DNA of 64,000 nt from Paenibacillus taihuensis (lineage in GTDB: Bacteria > Bacillota > Bacilli > Paenibacillales > Paenibacillaceae), in contig NZ_QTTN01000003.1 of the NCBI RefSeq assembly GCF_003386535.1, positions 124,001 through 188,000 of the forward strand. Direction: 5' to 3'. The notes beneath the pieces are model-generated. The model did not search any database. It saw nothing but the letters and a program-made list of their open reading frames with translations, and had not been told where the DNA came from. The position numbers and the translations under genes were made by a program. Every line of letters begins with the position of its first letter. Position 1 is the stretch's first letter. Positions 57,447 through 64,000 of this stretch are shown here, piece by piece.

Positions 57447-58127
57447 ATGAAGATGCAACCATTTCGTATAGGTGTCGCTAGTGTTCTCGCAGCAAGCTTA
57501 ATCGCGCTTGGAGGAGGAGCAGCCCTGCAGAAGGCAGAAGCAGCCTCCGTGAACACTTCCGTCTCATATAAAGTGACAAACACGGACACGATGTACAAAA
57601 TCGCGAAGAAATACGGTATCAGCCTGAACTCACTCATTGCGGCTAACCCGTCCATCAAGAACCCGAACATTATCTGGGCAGGCATGATCGTGAAGGTGCC
57701 TGTGACGACTTCTGGATCTGGCTCGACGACGACTACACCGACTACGAGCACGACGGACAAGTCCACTTTTGCAGCTCAAGTTGTAACGCTTGTCAACCAA
57801 GAACGCGCTAAGGCAGGCCTGTCGGCACTGAAGTCCGATACGCTGCTGACGAAGGTCGCGCTGGATAAAGCAAAGGATATGTATACGAACAACTATTTCG
57901 ACCATAACTCGCCAACATACGGTTCTCCGTTTGACATGATGCGTGCTTACGGCGTTACTTACTCCTATGCAGGTGAAAATATCGCGAAAGGGCAGCGTAC
58001 TCCAGCGGAAGTCATGACGGCATGGATGAACAGCGCAGGTCACAAAGCGAATATTCTAGGCAGCCACTATAACAAAATCGGCGTTGCGTATTACAACGGC
58101 GAATGGGTACAAGAATTTACATCATAA
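57447..58127 (+). CDS. Secreted LysM-CAP protein
   Basis: A 226-residue secreted protein. A signal peptide (1-31, ending KAEAAS) is followed by one LysM peptidoglycan-binding domain (VSYKVTNTDTMYKIAKKYGI to GMIVKVP, about 40-87), a Ser/Thr linker, and a CAP domain (115-226) with YFDHNSPTYGSPFDMM, YSYAGENIAKGQ and AWMNSAGHKANIL, nearly the same motifs as the protein at 52315. The frame opens at 57396, but ACGAGGAGGA stands directly before the ATG at 57447. A terminator follows. It is probably located in the cell wall or on spores, as YkwD-like proteins are. Confidence 0.92.
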   Translation: MKMQPFRIGVASVLAASLIALGGGAALQKAEAASVNTSVSYKVTNTDTMYKIAKKYGISLNSLIAANPSIKNPNIIWAGMIVKVPVTTSGSGSTTTTPTTSTTDKSTFAAQVVTLVNQERAKAGLSALKSDTLLTKVALDKAKDMYTNNYFDHNSPTYGSPFDMMRAYGVTYSYAGENIAKGQRTPAEVMTAWMNSAGHKANILGSHYNKIGVAYYNGEWVQEFTS

Positions 58128-58147
58128 TTGAAGAAGCAGCACATCGT

Positions 58148-58173
58148 AAGCGGCCAACAGGCCGCTTTTTTGT
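58148..58173 (+). terminator. Rho-independent terminator
   Basis: A perfect 8-bp stem AAGCGGCC/GGCCGCTT with loop AACA and a T-run. Confidence 0.92.
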
Positions 58174-58291
58174 CTACATAAGTCGTATTGTCGGCTGCAT
58201 GAGAGAAATTTAATTCTTCATGAAGGCGCAGGGATTGGACGGTTAAAGGCGAAAACGTTACGTAACGAATATGTGTACTCGGAGGTCCCCA

Positions 58292-59048
58292 ATGCGACGT
58301 AAGGCGATCTACTGCAACATGACGTTAGCTGATCGAACGAAGAGGAAATTCATGTCGAGAAATGTGGAGCGCGAAATGGCGATGCCGTATTCCATTGCGC
58401 ACAGCTACCAGCGCTTAATTAAATATTTGCCTGAGCCGATTTTTGTTCATGACGGAATGGTTGTGCTGTTTGCCAATCAAGCGGGACTTCGGTTGCTAGG
58501 CATGAGCGAGCTTTCCGAAATTAATGAAGAAAGCGGAGCTTGACCGGATCAACTCCATCGTGCAGGAATTTATGGCGCTTGCGAAGCCGCAGGCGAGCCA
58601 ATTCCGCGTTCATGATTTGAACCGGATCATCGGCAGTGTACTGACGCTCCTGGAGACGCAGGCGATCCTGAAAGATGTGCAAATCATTCCGCAGCTCGAC
58701 TCGGACGTGACGGAGTTGTTCTGCGACGAGAACCAGCTGAAGCAGGTGTTCGTCAATGTGCTCAAGAATGCGATCGAGGCGATGCCGAGCGGAGGAATCA
58801 TCACCATTACGCTGACGAATGTGGATGCGCAGCATATTGCCGTGTCGATTGTCGATGAAGGGACGGGAATTCCGGAAGATCAGCTGCCGAAGCTTGGCGG
58901 GCCGTTCTTCACGACGAAGGACAGCGGGACGGGGCTGGGTCTTATGATTTGCTACCGGATTATTGAAGCTCATCAAGGTAAAATGGACATTAAGAGCGTG
59001 CCGGGTATTGGGACGACGGTATCGATCAGACTGCCGCGAAATCTGTGA
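58292..59048 (+). pseudogene. Broken KinA-like PAS histidine kinase
   Basis: Two pieces of one kinase lie back to back. The first frame (58292-58543) gives the start of a PAS domain (YLPEPIFVHDGMVVLFANQAGLRLLGMSE) and stops at 58543 just after an unrelated short tail. In another frame, 58524-59048 gives the end of the kinase: LDRINSIVQEFMALAKPQA (the last helix of the dimerisation domain) and a complete HATPase_c with N, G1, F and G2 boxes (KNAIEAMPSGG, DEGTGIPEDQL, GPFFTTKDSGTGLGL). The rest of PAS and the H-box phosphorylation histidine are absent, and the frame shifts at the junction near 58520. The second part has an ATG at 58524 and could still be translated. Confidence 0.85.
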
Positions 59049-59069
59049 TTTTACGGTGCTTTGGCGGTG

Positions 59070-59098
59070 TTGGATGCATTTACCGGTAGGATTACATA
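59070..59098 (+). promoter_or_regulatory. Promoter of the riboswitch-controlled wall-protein gene
   Basis: TTGGAT (59070-59075), a 17-bp spacer and TACATA (59093-59098), just upstream of the aptamer. Confidence 0.6.
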
Positions 59099-59104
59099 GG
59101 TCAA

Positions 59105-59300
59105 CATGATATCCTTTAACGCGAGCCGAAACGAAACGTACGGGGGATTTTTTAGAGCAGATGAATCACATCTCGTCTATGCTCGCCGGTTAACTTATTG
59201 CCGGTCAATGCGCTGTCGCAGCGCTGGGGTGAATCGCTTGGCGAACAAGCGTAGGGTGGAACTCCTTTCGTCCGAATCCGACAACTAACCTCGTAGGCCG
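59105..59300 (+). ncRNA. ydaO/yuaA-type c-di-AMP riboswitch
   Basis: The conserved blocks of this class occur in order: ACGTACGGGGGA, GGGGTGAATC, TAGGGTGGAACTCCTTTCG, TCCGAATCCGACA and CTAACCTCGTAGGC. In this class, binding of cyclic di-AMP switches off wall-hydrolase and potassium genes. It stands about 96 bp before the LysM-3D protein start. The expression platform after 59300 (paired GCATCG-rich elements) has no obvious T-run. Boundaries are approximate. Confidence 0.92.
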
Positions 59301-59395
59301 CATGCGATGCATCGTCTTATTTGCATCGTAATGACGGAATATATCTCTTGGTCACCCAAGGTGTATGTCCGTAAAATTAAAGGAGGAAGTTCATA

Positions 59396-60241
59396 TTGAA
59401 ACAGAAGCACTCATTCTGGAAGAAGAGCGCGCTGCTTGTTGCACTTAGCGTTGCGGTTTTCACGCATGCCGGCGCAGCACATGCAGAATCCAAGTACACG
59501 GCGACGGACAAGGATACGTTCTGGACAATGTCACAGAAATTCGGCGTATCGCTCGAGCAGCTGCTTAAAGCGAATCCGATGGTTGACCCATCGAATGTGT
59601 ACAAAGGACTCACGATCGTTATTCCAACAACAGTGTCAGTCGCGAACTTGAAGCAGGACGCGCCGCAGCCGATCGCACAAGACGCGAAGCAGAAACAGGC
59701 TGCAGGTGAGACGGCAAAGCCGGAGGCAGCTGCGAAAGCGCTTGTTAAGGCCGAGAAAGCGGAGAAGACTGCGAATGCGGCTGAGCCGAAGAAGGCGCCT
59801 CAAGCGGAACCAGCAAAGAAAGCGACGAAGAAAGCTGCAAGCAAGAAGTCTTCGACGAAATCGTCTGCAGCGAAGAGACAAGCAAAGCAAAATGAAATTA
59901 CGGTTGGCGGCAAAGAGTACGGCATCTCCGATGTCGTAAAAGTGAAAGCAAGCGCGTATACGGCAGATCCATCGGAGAACGGCTGGGGAGCGGTCGACTA
60001 CTTCGGCAATCCGCTGAAGCTCGGTACGATTGCAGTTGATCCAAACGTTATTCCGCTTGGGAGCAAGCTGTACATTACGGGCTACGACCATGATGGATTG
60101 CCAGTCGGCGGCATGATCGGTATTGCCTCCGATATGGGAAGTGCCATCAAGGGCGAGCGTATCGACATCTTCGTTCCGCAATCGAAGGCTGATGCAAGCG
60201 ACTTCGGTTTCCAATCTGTAAAAGTATTTGTTCTTAACTAA
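59396..60241 (+). CDS. Secreted LysM and 3D-domain cell-wall protein
   Basis: A 281-residue secreted protein. A signal peptide (1-30, ending AHAES) precedes a LysM domain (about 33-77), a Lys/Ala/Glu-rich linker (85-165) and a C-terminal 3D domain (about 185-281) with VDPNVIPLGSKLYITGY, ASDMGSAIKGERIDIFV, where the three Asp residues of the 3D signature occur. 3D domains resemble the lytic transglycosylase fold of MltA/resuscitation-type proteins, so peptidoglycan cleavage is likely. The start is TTG 59396, preceded by AAAGGAGGA. Expression is governed by the riboswitch upstream. Confidence 0.93.
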   Translation: MKQKHSFWKKSALLVALSVAVFTHAGAAHAESKYTATDKDTFWTMSQKFGVSLEQLLKANPMVDPSNVYKGLTIVIPTTVSVANLKQDAPQPIAQDAKQKQAAGETAKPEAAAKALVKAEKAEKTANAAEPKKAPQAEPAKKATKKAASKKSSTKSSAAKRQAKQNEITVGGKEYGISDVVKVKASAYTADPSENGWGAVDYFGNPLKLGTIAVDPNVIPLGSKLYITGYDHDGLPVGGMIGIASDMGSAIKGERIDIFVPQSKADASDFGFQSVKVFVLN

Positions 60242-60242
60242 A

Positions 60243-60287
60243 GAGAAACCCGCGTTCTGCACATTGAACGTCGGGTTTCTTTTTTTG
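60243..60287. terminator. Terminator between convergent genes
   Basis: The stem AGAAACCC(gc)GTTC pairs with GAAC(gtc)GGGTTTCT and is followed by a seven- to eight-base T-run. Confidence 0.9.
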
Positions 60288-60307
60288 CATAAGCTCGCTG
60301 TCTGCGT

Positions 60308-61249
60308 TCAGCGGCTCTGCCATTTGCGCCCTGCAGGCTTGTTCAGAAGCTCCGGCAGCGTGACGATCTGATAGCCCTTGCTGCGCAGCAGCTTAATAAG
60401 CCGTGGGAGCGCATTAATGGTGCCGGACAAGTCCTGACCCTCGCCGCCGCCAGCGTGCTGCAGAATGATGGAGCCGGGCTGCAGCGTCCGTTTAATGTTG
60501 ATGAGAATGCTGTTGCTGTCGAGACTTTTCCAATCGACGGAATCGGTATCCCAGTTCACTACGACGTACCCCCGGCTGCGCAGCCATTCGACTTGGTGCG
60601 GCAGGATTTCGCCGTATGGCGGACGAACGAACTTAGGACTGTACCCGATCATAGGCCGGATGATCCGATCGGCCTTCACGATTTGCTGTTCGAAGGCGTA
60701 GCGCGAAATGCGGGAGAATACAGCGTGATTATAAGAGTGATTGCCGATGATATGGCCCTCTCTGGCAATCCGCTGCACGAGCGCAGGATGCGCGGCCGCC
60801 CGCTGGCCGACGACGAAGAAGGTCGCACGCACTTTGTAGCGGGCAAGCGTCTCAAGCACCTGCGGCGTAAAGCGTGGATCTGGCACGTCGTCAAACGTGA
60901 GCGCTACTCTCCGTGAGCCGCGCGGACCCCAGATCACGAAGGAGCCAGGATACATGCGCTGAAGCGTGACCCAAGACATCCCGTTCGCGCGGCTCCGTTT
61001 CTTCTTCTTCAGCTGCTGACCGCTGGTGAAGGAGGGTTCCACAGCTCCATGCGACGGTGCGGATGAAGATACTTGCCATTGCCACGTACTGCCGGGATTC
61101 GTCTCGCCTTCTTCGGCGTGATCGGATCGTGGAGGCGGGCTCGCCGAAACTGCGGCTCCGTCACCTTGAACGACATCCATGCCGCTTGCCCATATGATCC
61201 AGGTTAGCAGGAGCAACATTGCTTTGCGGGCTCTGCGCGTTTTTCCCAT
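60308..61249 (-). CDS. Polysaccharide deacetylase (NodB/CE4 domain), exported
   Basis: A 313-residue extracellular protein. An N-terminal hydrophobic segment (residues about 9-24, MLLLLTWIIWASGMDV) acts as signal or anchor. A disordered, basic linker reaches residue 90, then a CE4 domain follows: TFDD (118-121), HSYNH (171-175, HxxxH zinc site), RPPYG and DTDSVDW, with the final VTLPELL. It probably removes acetyl groups from peptidoglycan or another wall polymer. The ATG at 61249 follows GGGGAGGAAGG. Divergent from the CE7 esterase gene. Confidence 0.92.
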   Translation of the reverse strand: MGKTRRARKAMLLLLTWIIWASGMDVVQGDGAAVSASPPPRSDHAEEGETNPGSTWQWQVSSSAPSHGAVEPSFTSGQQLKKKKRSRANGMSWVTLQRMYPGSFVIWGPRGSRRVALTFDDVPDPRFTPQVLETLARYKVRATFFVVGQRAAAHPALVQRIAREGHIIGNHSYNHAVFSRISRYAFEQQIVKADRIIRPMIGYSPKFVRPPYGEILPHQVEWLRSRGYVVVNWDTDSVDWKSLDSNSILINIKRTLQPGSIILQHAGGGEGQDLSGTINALPRLIKLLRSKGYQIVTLPELLNKPAGRKWQSR

Positions 61250-61402
61250 GGACCTTCCTCCCCGTCAGACAGACTTAAAACATTCGATTTCATTGTGCCC
61301 GATCCGCCTTTGATCATGCATGAGGCGCAACTTCGTACTTTACAGCGGGCAGGCTCAACACGTAACATGAAAGGGAATAATGGTGAAGAGGAGACCGTAC
61401 TT

Positions 61403-62362
61403 ATGCCAACAATCGATATGCCCTTGCATGAATTGAAAACGTATTCAGGCACTAATCCGCGCCCGTCCGACTTCGACGACTATTGGGAGCGCGCTCTTGA
61501 CGAGATGCGCCAGGTTGACGCAGCCATCGAACTTGTTCCGAGCTCCTTCCAGACGCCAACGGCAGAATGCTTTGATCTTTATTTCACAGGCGTGAGAGGC
61601 GCACGCATCCATGCCAAATACGCGCGTCCGCGCCATTCGAACGGACCGCATCCAGCGGTTGTCCAATTCCACGGCTACACGGGCAACGCCGGAGATTGGC
61701 AGGATCGGCTGATCTATGTATCGCTCGGCTTCTCCGTCTTCGCGATGGATTGCCGCGGCCAAGGCGGCGGTTCCGAGGACAGAGGCGGCGTCAGAGGCAA
61801 TACGCATCACGGTCATATTATCCGCGGCTTGGACGACGCTCCAGACCAGCTGTTGTTCCGTCATATTTTCCTCGATACTGCACAGCTTGCAGGCATCGCC
61901 ATGGATATGCCAGAAGTTGACCCGGAGCGCGTCTATGCGATGGGCGGCTCGCAGGGCGGCGCTCTGACGATTGCCTGCGCAGCGCTTGAGCCCCGTATTG
62001 CGAAGCTCGCGCCTGTATTCCCATTCCTGAGCGACTACCGCCGCGTCTGGGATATGGACCTCGACAAGGACGCTTACTCGGAGCTGAGAACGTTCTTTCG
62101 TCACTTCGATCCGCAGCATAAGCGCGAGGAAGAGATTTTCACAAGACTCGGTTACATCGATATTCAATACTTGGCGAACCGTATTAAGGGAGACGTTCTA
62201 ATGGCTGTCGGCCTGATGGATACCATCTGCCCGCCGTCGTCCCAGTTCGCTGCCTATAACAAAATTACGGCGCCGAAAGCGCTTGAAATTTATCCGGATT
62301 TTGGACATGAACATCTGCCGGGCTTTAATGACAGAACGATTCAATTTTTCTTGGGAGAATAG
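61403..62362 (+). CDS. Acetyl xylan esterase / cephalosporin-C deacetylase, CE7
   Basis: A 319-residue alpha/beta hydrolase of the usual CE7 length, without signal peptide, so cytosolic. The CE7 signatures are RGQGG (CRGQGGGSEDRGG), nucleophile GGSQGG (AMGGSQGGALT) and the catalytic His in YPDFGHEHLPG; the acid is in VGLMDTICPPS. CE7 enzymes remove acetyl groups from short xylo-oligosaccharides after import. The frame opens at 61295, but GAGGAG before the ATG at 61403 and family length favour 61403. It is followed after 15 bp by another acetyl esterase. Confidence 0.93.
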   Translation: MPTIDMPLHELKTYSGTNPRPSDFDDYWERALDEMRQVDAAIELVPSSFQTPTAECFDLYFTGVRGARIHAKYARPRHSNGPHPAVVQFHGYTGNAGDWQDRLIYVSLGFSVFAMDCRGQGGGSEDRGGVRGNTHHGHIIRGLDDAPDQLLFRHIFLDTAQLAGIAMDMPEVDPERVYAMGGSQGGALTIACAALEPRIAKLAPVFPFLSDYRRVWDMDLDKDAYSELRTFFRHFDPQHKREEEIFTRLGYIDIQYLANRIKGDVLMAVGLMDTICPPSSQFAAYNKITAPKALEIYPDFGHEHLPGFNDRTIQFFLGE

Positions 62363-62377
62363 AGGGGGATACGAAGG

Positions 62378-63037
62378 ATGCGTCTTACGAGCAAAGATAA
62401 GCTAGTCATGATCGGCGATTCGATCACGGACTGCGATCGTGCAAGACCGGTTGGCGAAGGGCTGTTTGGAGCGATTGGCAAGGGGTACGTGAGCGTCGTG
62501 GATGCGCTGCTATCCTCGACCTACCCAGAGCTCGGCATTCGTGTCGTGAATATGGGGACGAGCGGCAACACGGTACTGGACTTGAAGGACCGCTGGCAGA
62601 CGGATGTCATTGCTCTGAAGCCGGATTGGCTGTCCATTATGATCGGTACGAACGACGTGTGGCGTCAATACGACAGCCCGACGATTCCGGAGCAGCATGT
62701 CTACCTGGAGCAGTATGAGGCGACGCTGGATCAGCTCGTCACGGAGGTGCTGCCTTCGGTAAAAGGTATCGTGCTTATGACGCCATTCTACATCGAGCCG
62801 AATACGCAAGACTTGATGCGTGCAGAGATGGATCGTTACGGCGCGGCTGTGAAGCGGATTGCCGAGAAGCATAACACCTTGTTCGTGGATACGCAGGCTG
62901 CGTTCAATCAAGTGCTGGAGCATCTGTATTCCGGCACGATCGCATGGGACCGCGTTCATCCGAACCATACCGGACATGCGGTGCTTGCACGCGCGTTTCT
63001 GCAAGTGATCGGCTACGATTACAATAAAGGGTTATAA
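62378..63037 (+). CDS. SGNH acetylxylan esterase, Axe2-like
   Basis: A 219-residue GDSL/SGNH esterase. The four family blocks are visible: IGDSITDC (Ser nucleophile, about residue 14), NMGTSGNTV (Gly), MIGTNDVW (Asn) and WDRVHPNHTGH (Asp/His). Length and sequence (YPELGIRVVN, KPDWLSIMIG, FVDTQAAFN) agree closely with what I remember of Geobacillus Axe2, an intracellular octameric acetylxylan esterase. The start is ATG 62378, with GAGGGGGA upstream. It follows the CE7 esterase by 15 bp, making a deacetylation pair. Confidence 0.93.
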   Translation: MRLTSKDKLVMIGDSITDCDRARPVGEGLFGAIGKGYVSVVDALLSSTYPELGIRVVNMGTSGNTVLDLKDRWQTDVIALKPDWLSIMIGTNDVWRQYDSPTIPEQHVYLEQYEATLDQLVTEVLPSVKGIVLMTPFYIEPNTQDLMRAEMDRYGAAVKRIAEKHNTLFVDTQAAFNQVLEHLYSGTIAWDRVHPNHTGHAVLARAFLQVIGYDYNKGL

Positions 63038-63038
63038 A

Positions 63039-63088
63039 AGAGAAGAGACCTTCTTTGCCAATCATGGCAGGGAGGTCTCTCTTCTTTT
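63039..63088. terminator. Terminator between convergent genes
   Basis: A 13-bp near-perfect stem (AGAGAAGAGACCT with AGGTCTCTCTTCT) has an inner TGCCA/TGGCA stem and a T-rich tail. Confidence 0.88.
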
Positions 63089-63093
63089 CAATG

Positions 63094-64000
63094 CTATTGC
63101 CAATCCTCGATGACGAGCTTGCCGATCATCGTACCAGACTCCAGCTTCGCATGGGCTGCCCGCAGGTTCGCTGCGTTGATCGGCGAAAGCCGCTCGTTCA
63201 GCGTCGACCACAGAGCGCCCTCATCAACAAGTTGCGAGACCTCGCTTAATATCCGATGCTGCTCGATCATATCGGCAGTCTCGAACATCGAACGCGTAAA
63301 CATAAACTCCCACACGAACGTTACGCTCTTGCTCTTGAGCAGGTGCAGCGGCACCGGCTCAGTCGTATCGACGATGGAGCAGATCGCGCCTTGCGGAGCA
63401 ATCGCTTCTGCCATGCTGAGGAAATGCGCTGTCGTCGCATTCGTGCATAGGATGTAGTCAACGAAACGTAAGCCGATTGCTTCGAGCTGCGGCATCCATG
63501 GCTTGTGGTGATTAATGATGTGATCCGCGCCGTGATCAATCGCCCATGACTTTGAGCTTGCCCGCGATGCGCTTCCGATGACAGTCAGCCCCGCCAACTT
63601 CGCGAGCTGCATCGCGATCGAACCGACACCGCCCGCCGCGCCGACGACCAGTATCGTTTTGCCGGCATTCGCTGCTTTATCAATCGCGATGTGCAGCCTG
63701 TCATGCAGTGCTTCCCACGCTGTGACCGACGTTAGCGGAAGTGCAGCCGCTTCGGCGTAATTCAGGGAAGCAGGCATTCGTGCAGCGATCCGCTCATCGA
63801 CCAGCTGATACTCGCTGTTGCAGCCTTGGCGTGTCACGCTGCCAGAATAGTACACGCGGTCCCCCGGCTGGAGCAGTTCGCATGCTGGACCAACGGCTTC
63901 AACAGTGCCTGACGCATCCCAGCCGAGAATACGAGGCGTCGATTCAACCTTGTCCTTCGGCGCACGCTGCTTCGTATCGATCGGATTCACCGAGATTGCC
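63094..64000 (-). CDS. Zinc-type alcohol dehydrogenase-like quinone oxidoreductase, N-terminus outside the window
   Basis: A medium-chain dehydrogenase/reductase without visible structural zinc cysteines, in the zinc-independent quinone oxidoreductase group (NADPH-dependent reduction of activated double bonds or quinones). The visible part begins with AISVNPIDTKQRAP, the usual sequence near residue 35 of the family, and continues with WDASGTVEAVG, LPLTSVTAWEALHDRL and the NADPH-binding ILVVGAAGGVGSIAMQLAKL. The frame stays open to the window end at 64000, so the GTG at 63990 is internal, not a start. Convergent with the Axe2-like gene. Confidence 0.9.
   Translation of the reverse strand, partial: AISVNPIDTKQRAPKDKVESTPRILGWDASGTVEAVGPACELLQPGDRVYYSGSVTRQGCNSEYQLVDERIAARMPASLNYAEAAALPLTSVTAWEALHDRLHIAIDKAANAGKTILVVGAAGGVGSIAMQLAKLAGLTVIGSASRASSKSWAIDHGADHIINHHKPWMPQLEAIGLRFVDYILCTNATTAHFLSMAEAIAPQGAICSIVDTTEPVPLHLLKSKSVTFVWEFMFTRSMFETADMIEQHRILSEVSQLVDEGALWSTLNERLSPINAANLRAAHAKLESGTMIGKLVIEDWQ

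Noticed and set aside
59106-59288. 60-codon open frame in the leader of the LysM-3D gene
   Set aside because: It coincides with the conserved ydaO aptamer, which explains the sequence better.

Overview
The window looks like a chromosomal segment of a spore-forming, plant-polysaccharide-degrading Paenibacillus-type Firmicute. The reasons are: strong AGGAGG ribosome binding sites with many GTG and TTG starts; spore genes (cmpA, yyaC); lipoprotein-dependent sugar importers without their own ATPase; several AraC regulators, one carrying a large membrane sensor; a ydaO-type c-di-AMP riboswitch; and many GH/CE-type carbohydrate enzymes. The species assignment is an inference from gene content, not from a search. 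No phage, insertion sequence, CRISPR array, rRNA or replication origin was seen.

Layout. 1-3.6 kb: end of a Leloir galactose operon (galK partial, galE, galT). 3.8-8.0 kb: small unknown proteins, yyaC, an alpha/beta hydrolase and a methyltransferase. 8.1-12.4 kb: four consecutive cyclic-di-GMP genes (7TM-PAS-GGDEF, 2TM-GGDEF, degenerate HD-GYP, PilZ). 12.6-15.6 kb: an O-antigen-ligase-like membrane protein and a nuclease-like protein. 15.6-16.1 kb: repeat-rich intergenic DNA. 16.1-23.2 kb: a small cysteine-containing protein, cupredoxin, DedA, thioredoxin-like, metallo-hydrolase, tex, cmpA, SprT. 23.2-30.3 kb: two tRNA clusters sharing tRNA-Glu and tRNA-Leu copies, bracketing a LacI regulator, an ABC sugar importer and a PHP metallohydrolase. 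30.5-34.2 kb: an unknown protein, a KtrB-like K+ channel, a stand-alone pyrB, map. 34.4-42.7 kb: membrane AraC sensor, LplB/LplC-type permeases, binding protein and a cytosolic beta-helix enzyme. 42.8-43.2 kb: two repeat arrays. 43.3-47.7 kb: serine dehydratase (sdaAA/sdaAB), AraC regulator, sugar isomerase and Gfo/Idh dehydrogenase. 47.9-53.4 kb: glutathione peroxidase, another repeat array, phosphodiester glycosidase, PhyH oxygenase with a divergent AraC gene, CAP protein. 53.4-64 kb: GH42 beta-galactosidase with divergent AraC regulator, HNH nuclease, LysM-CAP protein, a broken histidine kinase, a c-di-AMP riboswitch with a LysM-3D wall protein, polysaccharide deacetylase, two acetyl-ester hydrolases (CE7 and Axe2-like) and a partial alcohol dehydrogenase.

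How the genes fit together. Much of the segment serves uptake and breakdown of plant oligosaccharides: binding proteins deliver sugars to two permease pairs that must borrow an ATPase; cytosolic enzymes (beta-helix protein, GH42, CE7 and Axe2-like esterases, isomerase/dehydrogenase pair) process the products; AraC and LacI regulators sit beside their targets. A second theme is nucleotide second messengers, with c-di-GMP proteins and a c-di-AMP riboswitch over a cell-wall gene.

The most unusual signal is a set of intergenic arrays at three distant places (15.6, 42.8-43.2 and 48.5 kb). Each is built on a step of about 51-56 bp from a palindromic core that is private to that locus, plus a T/A-rich spacer that is partly shared between loci.
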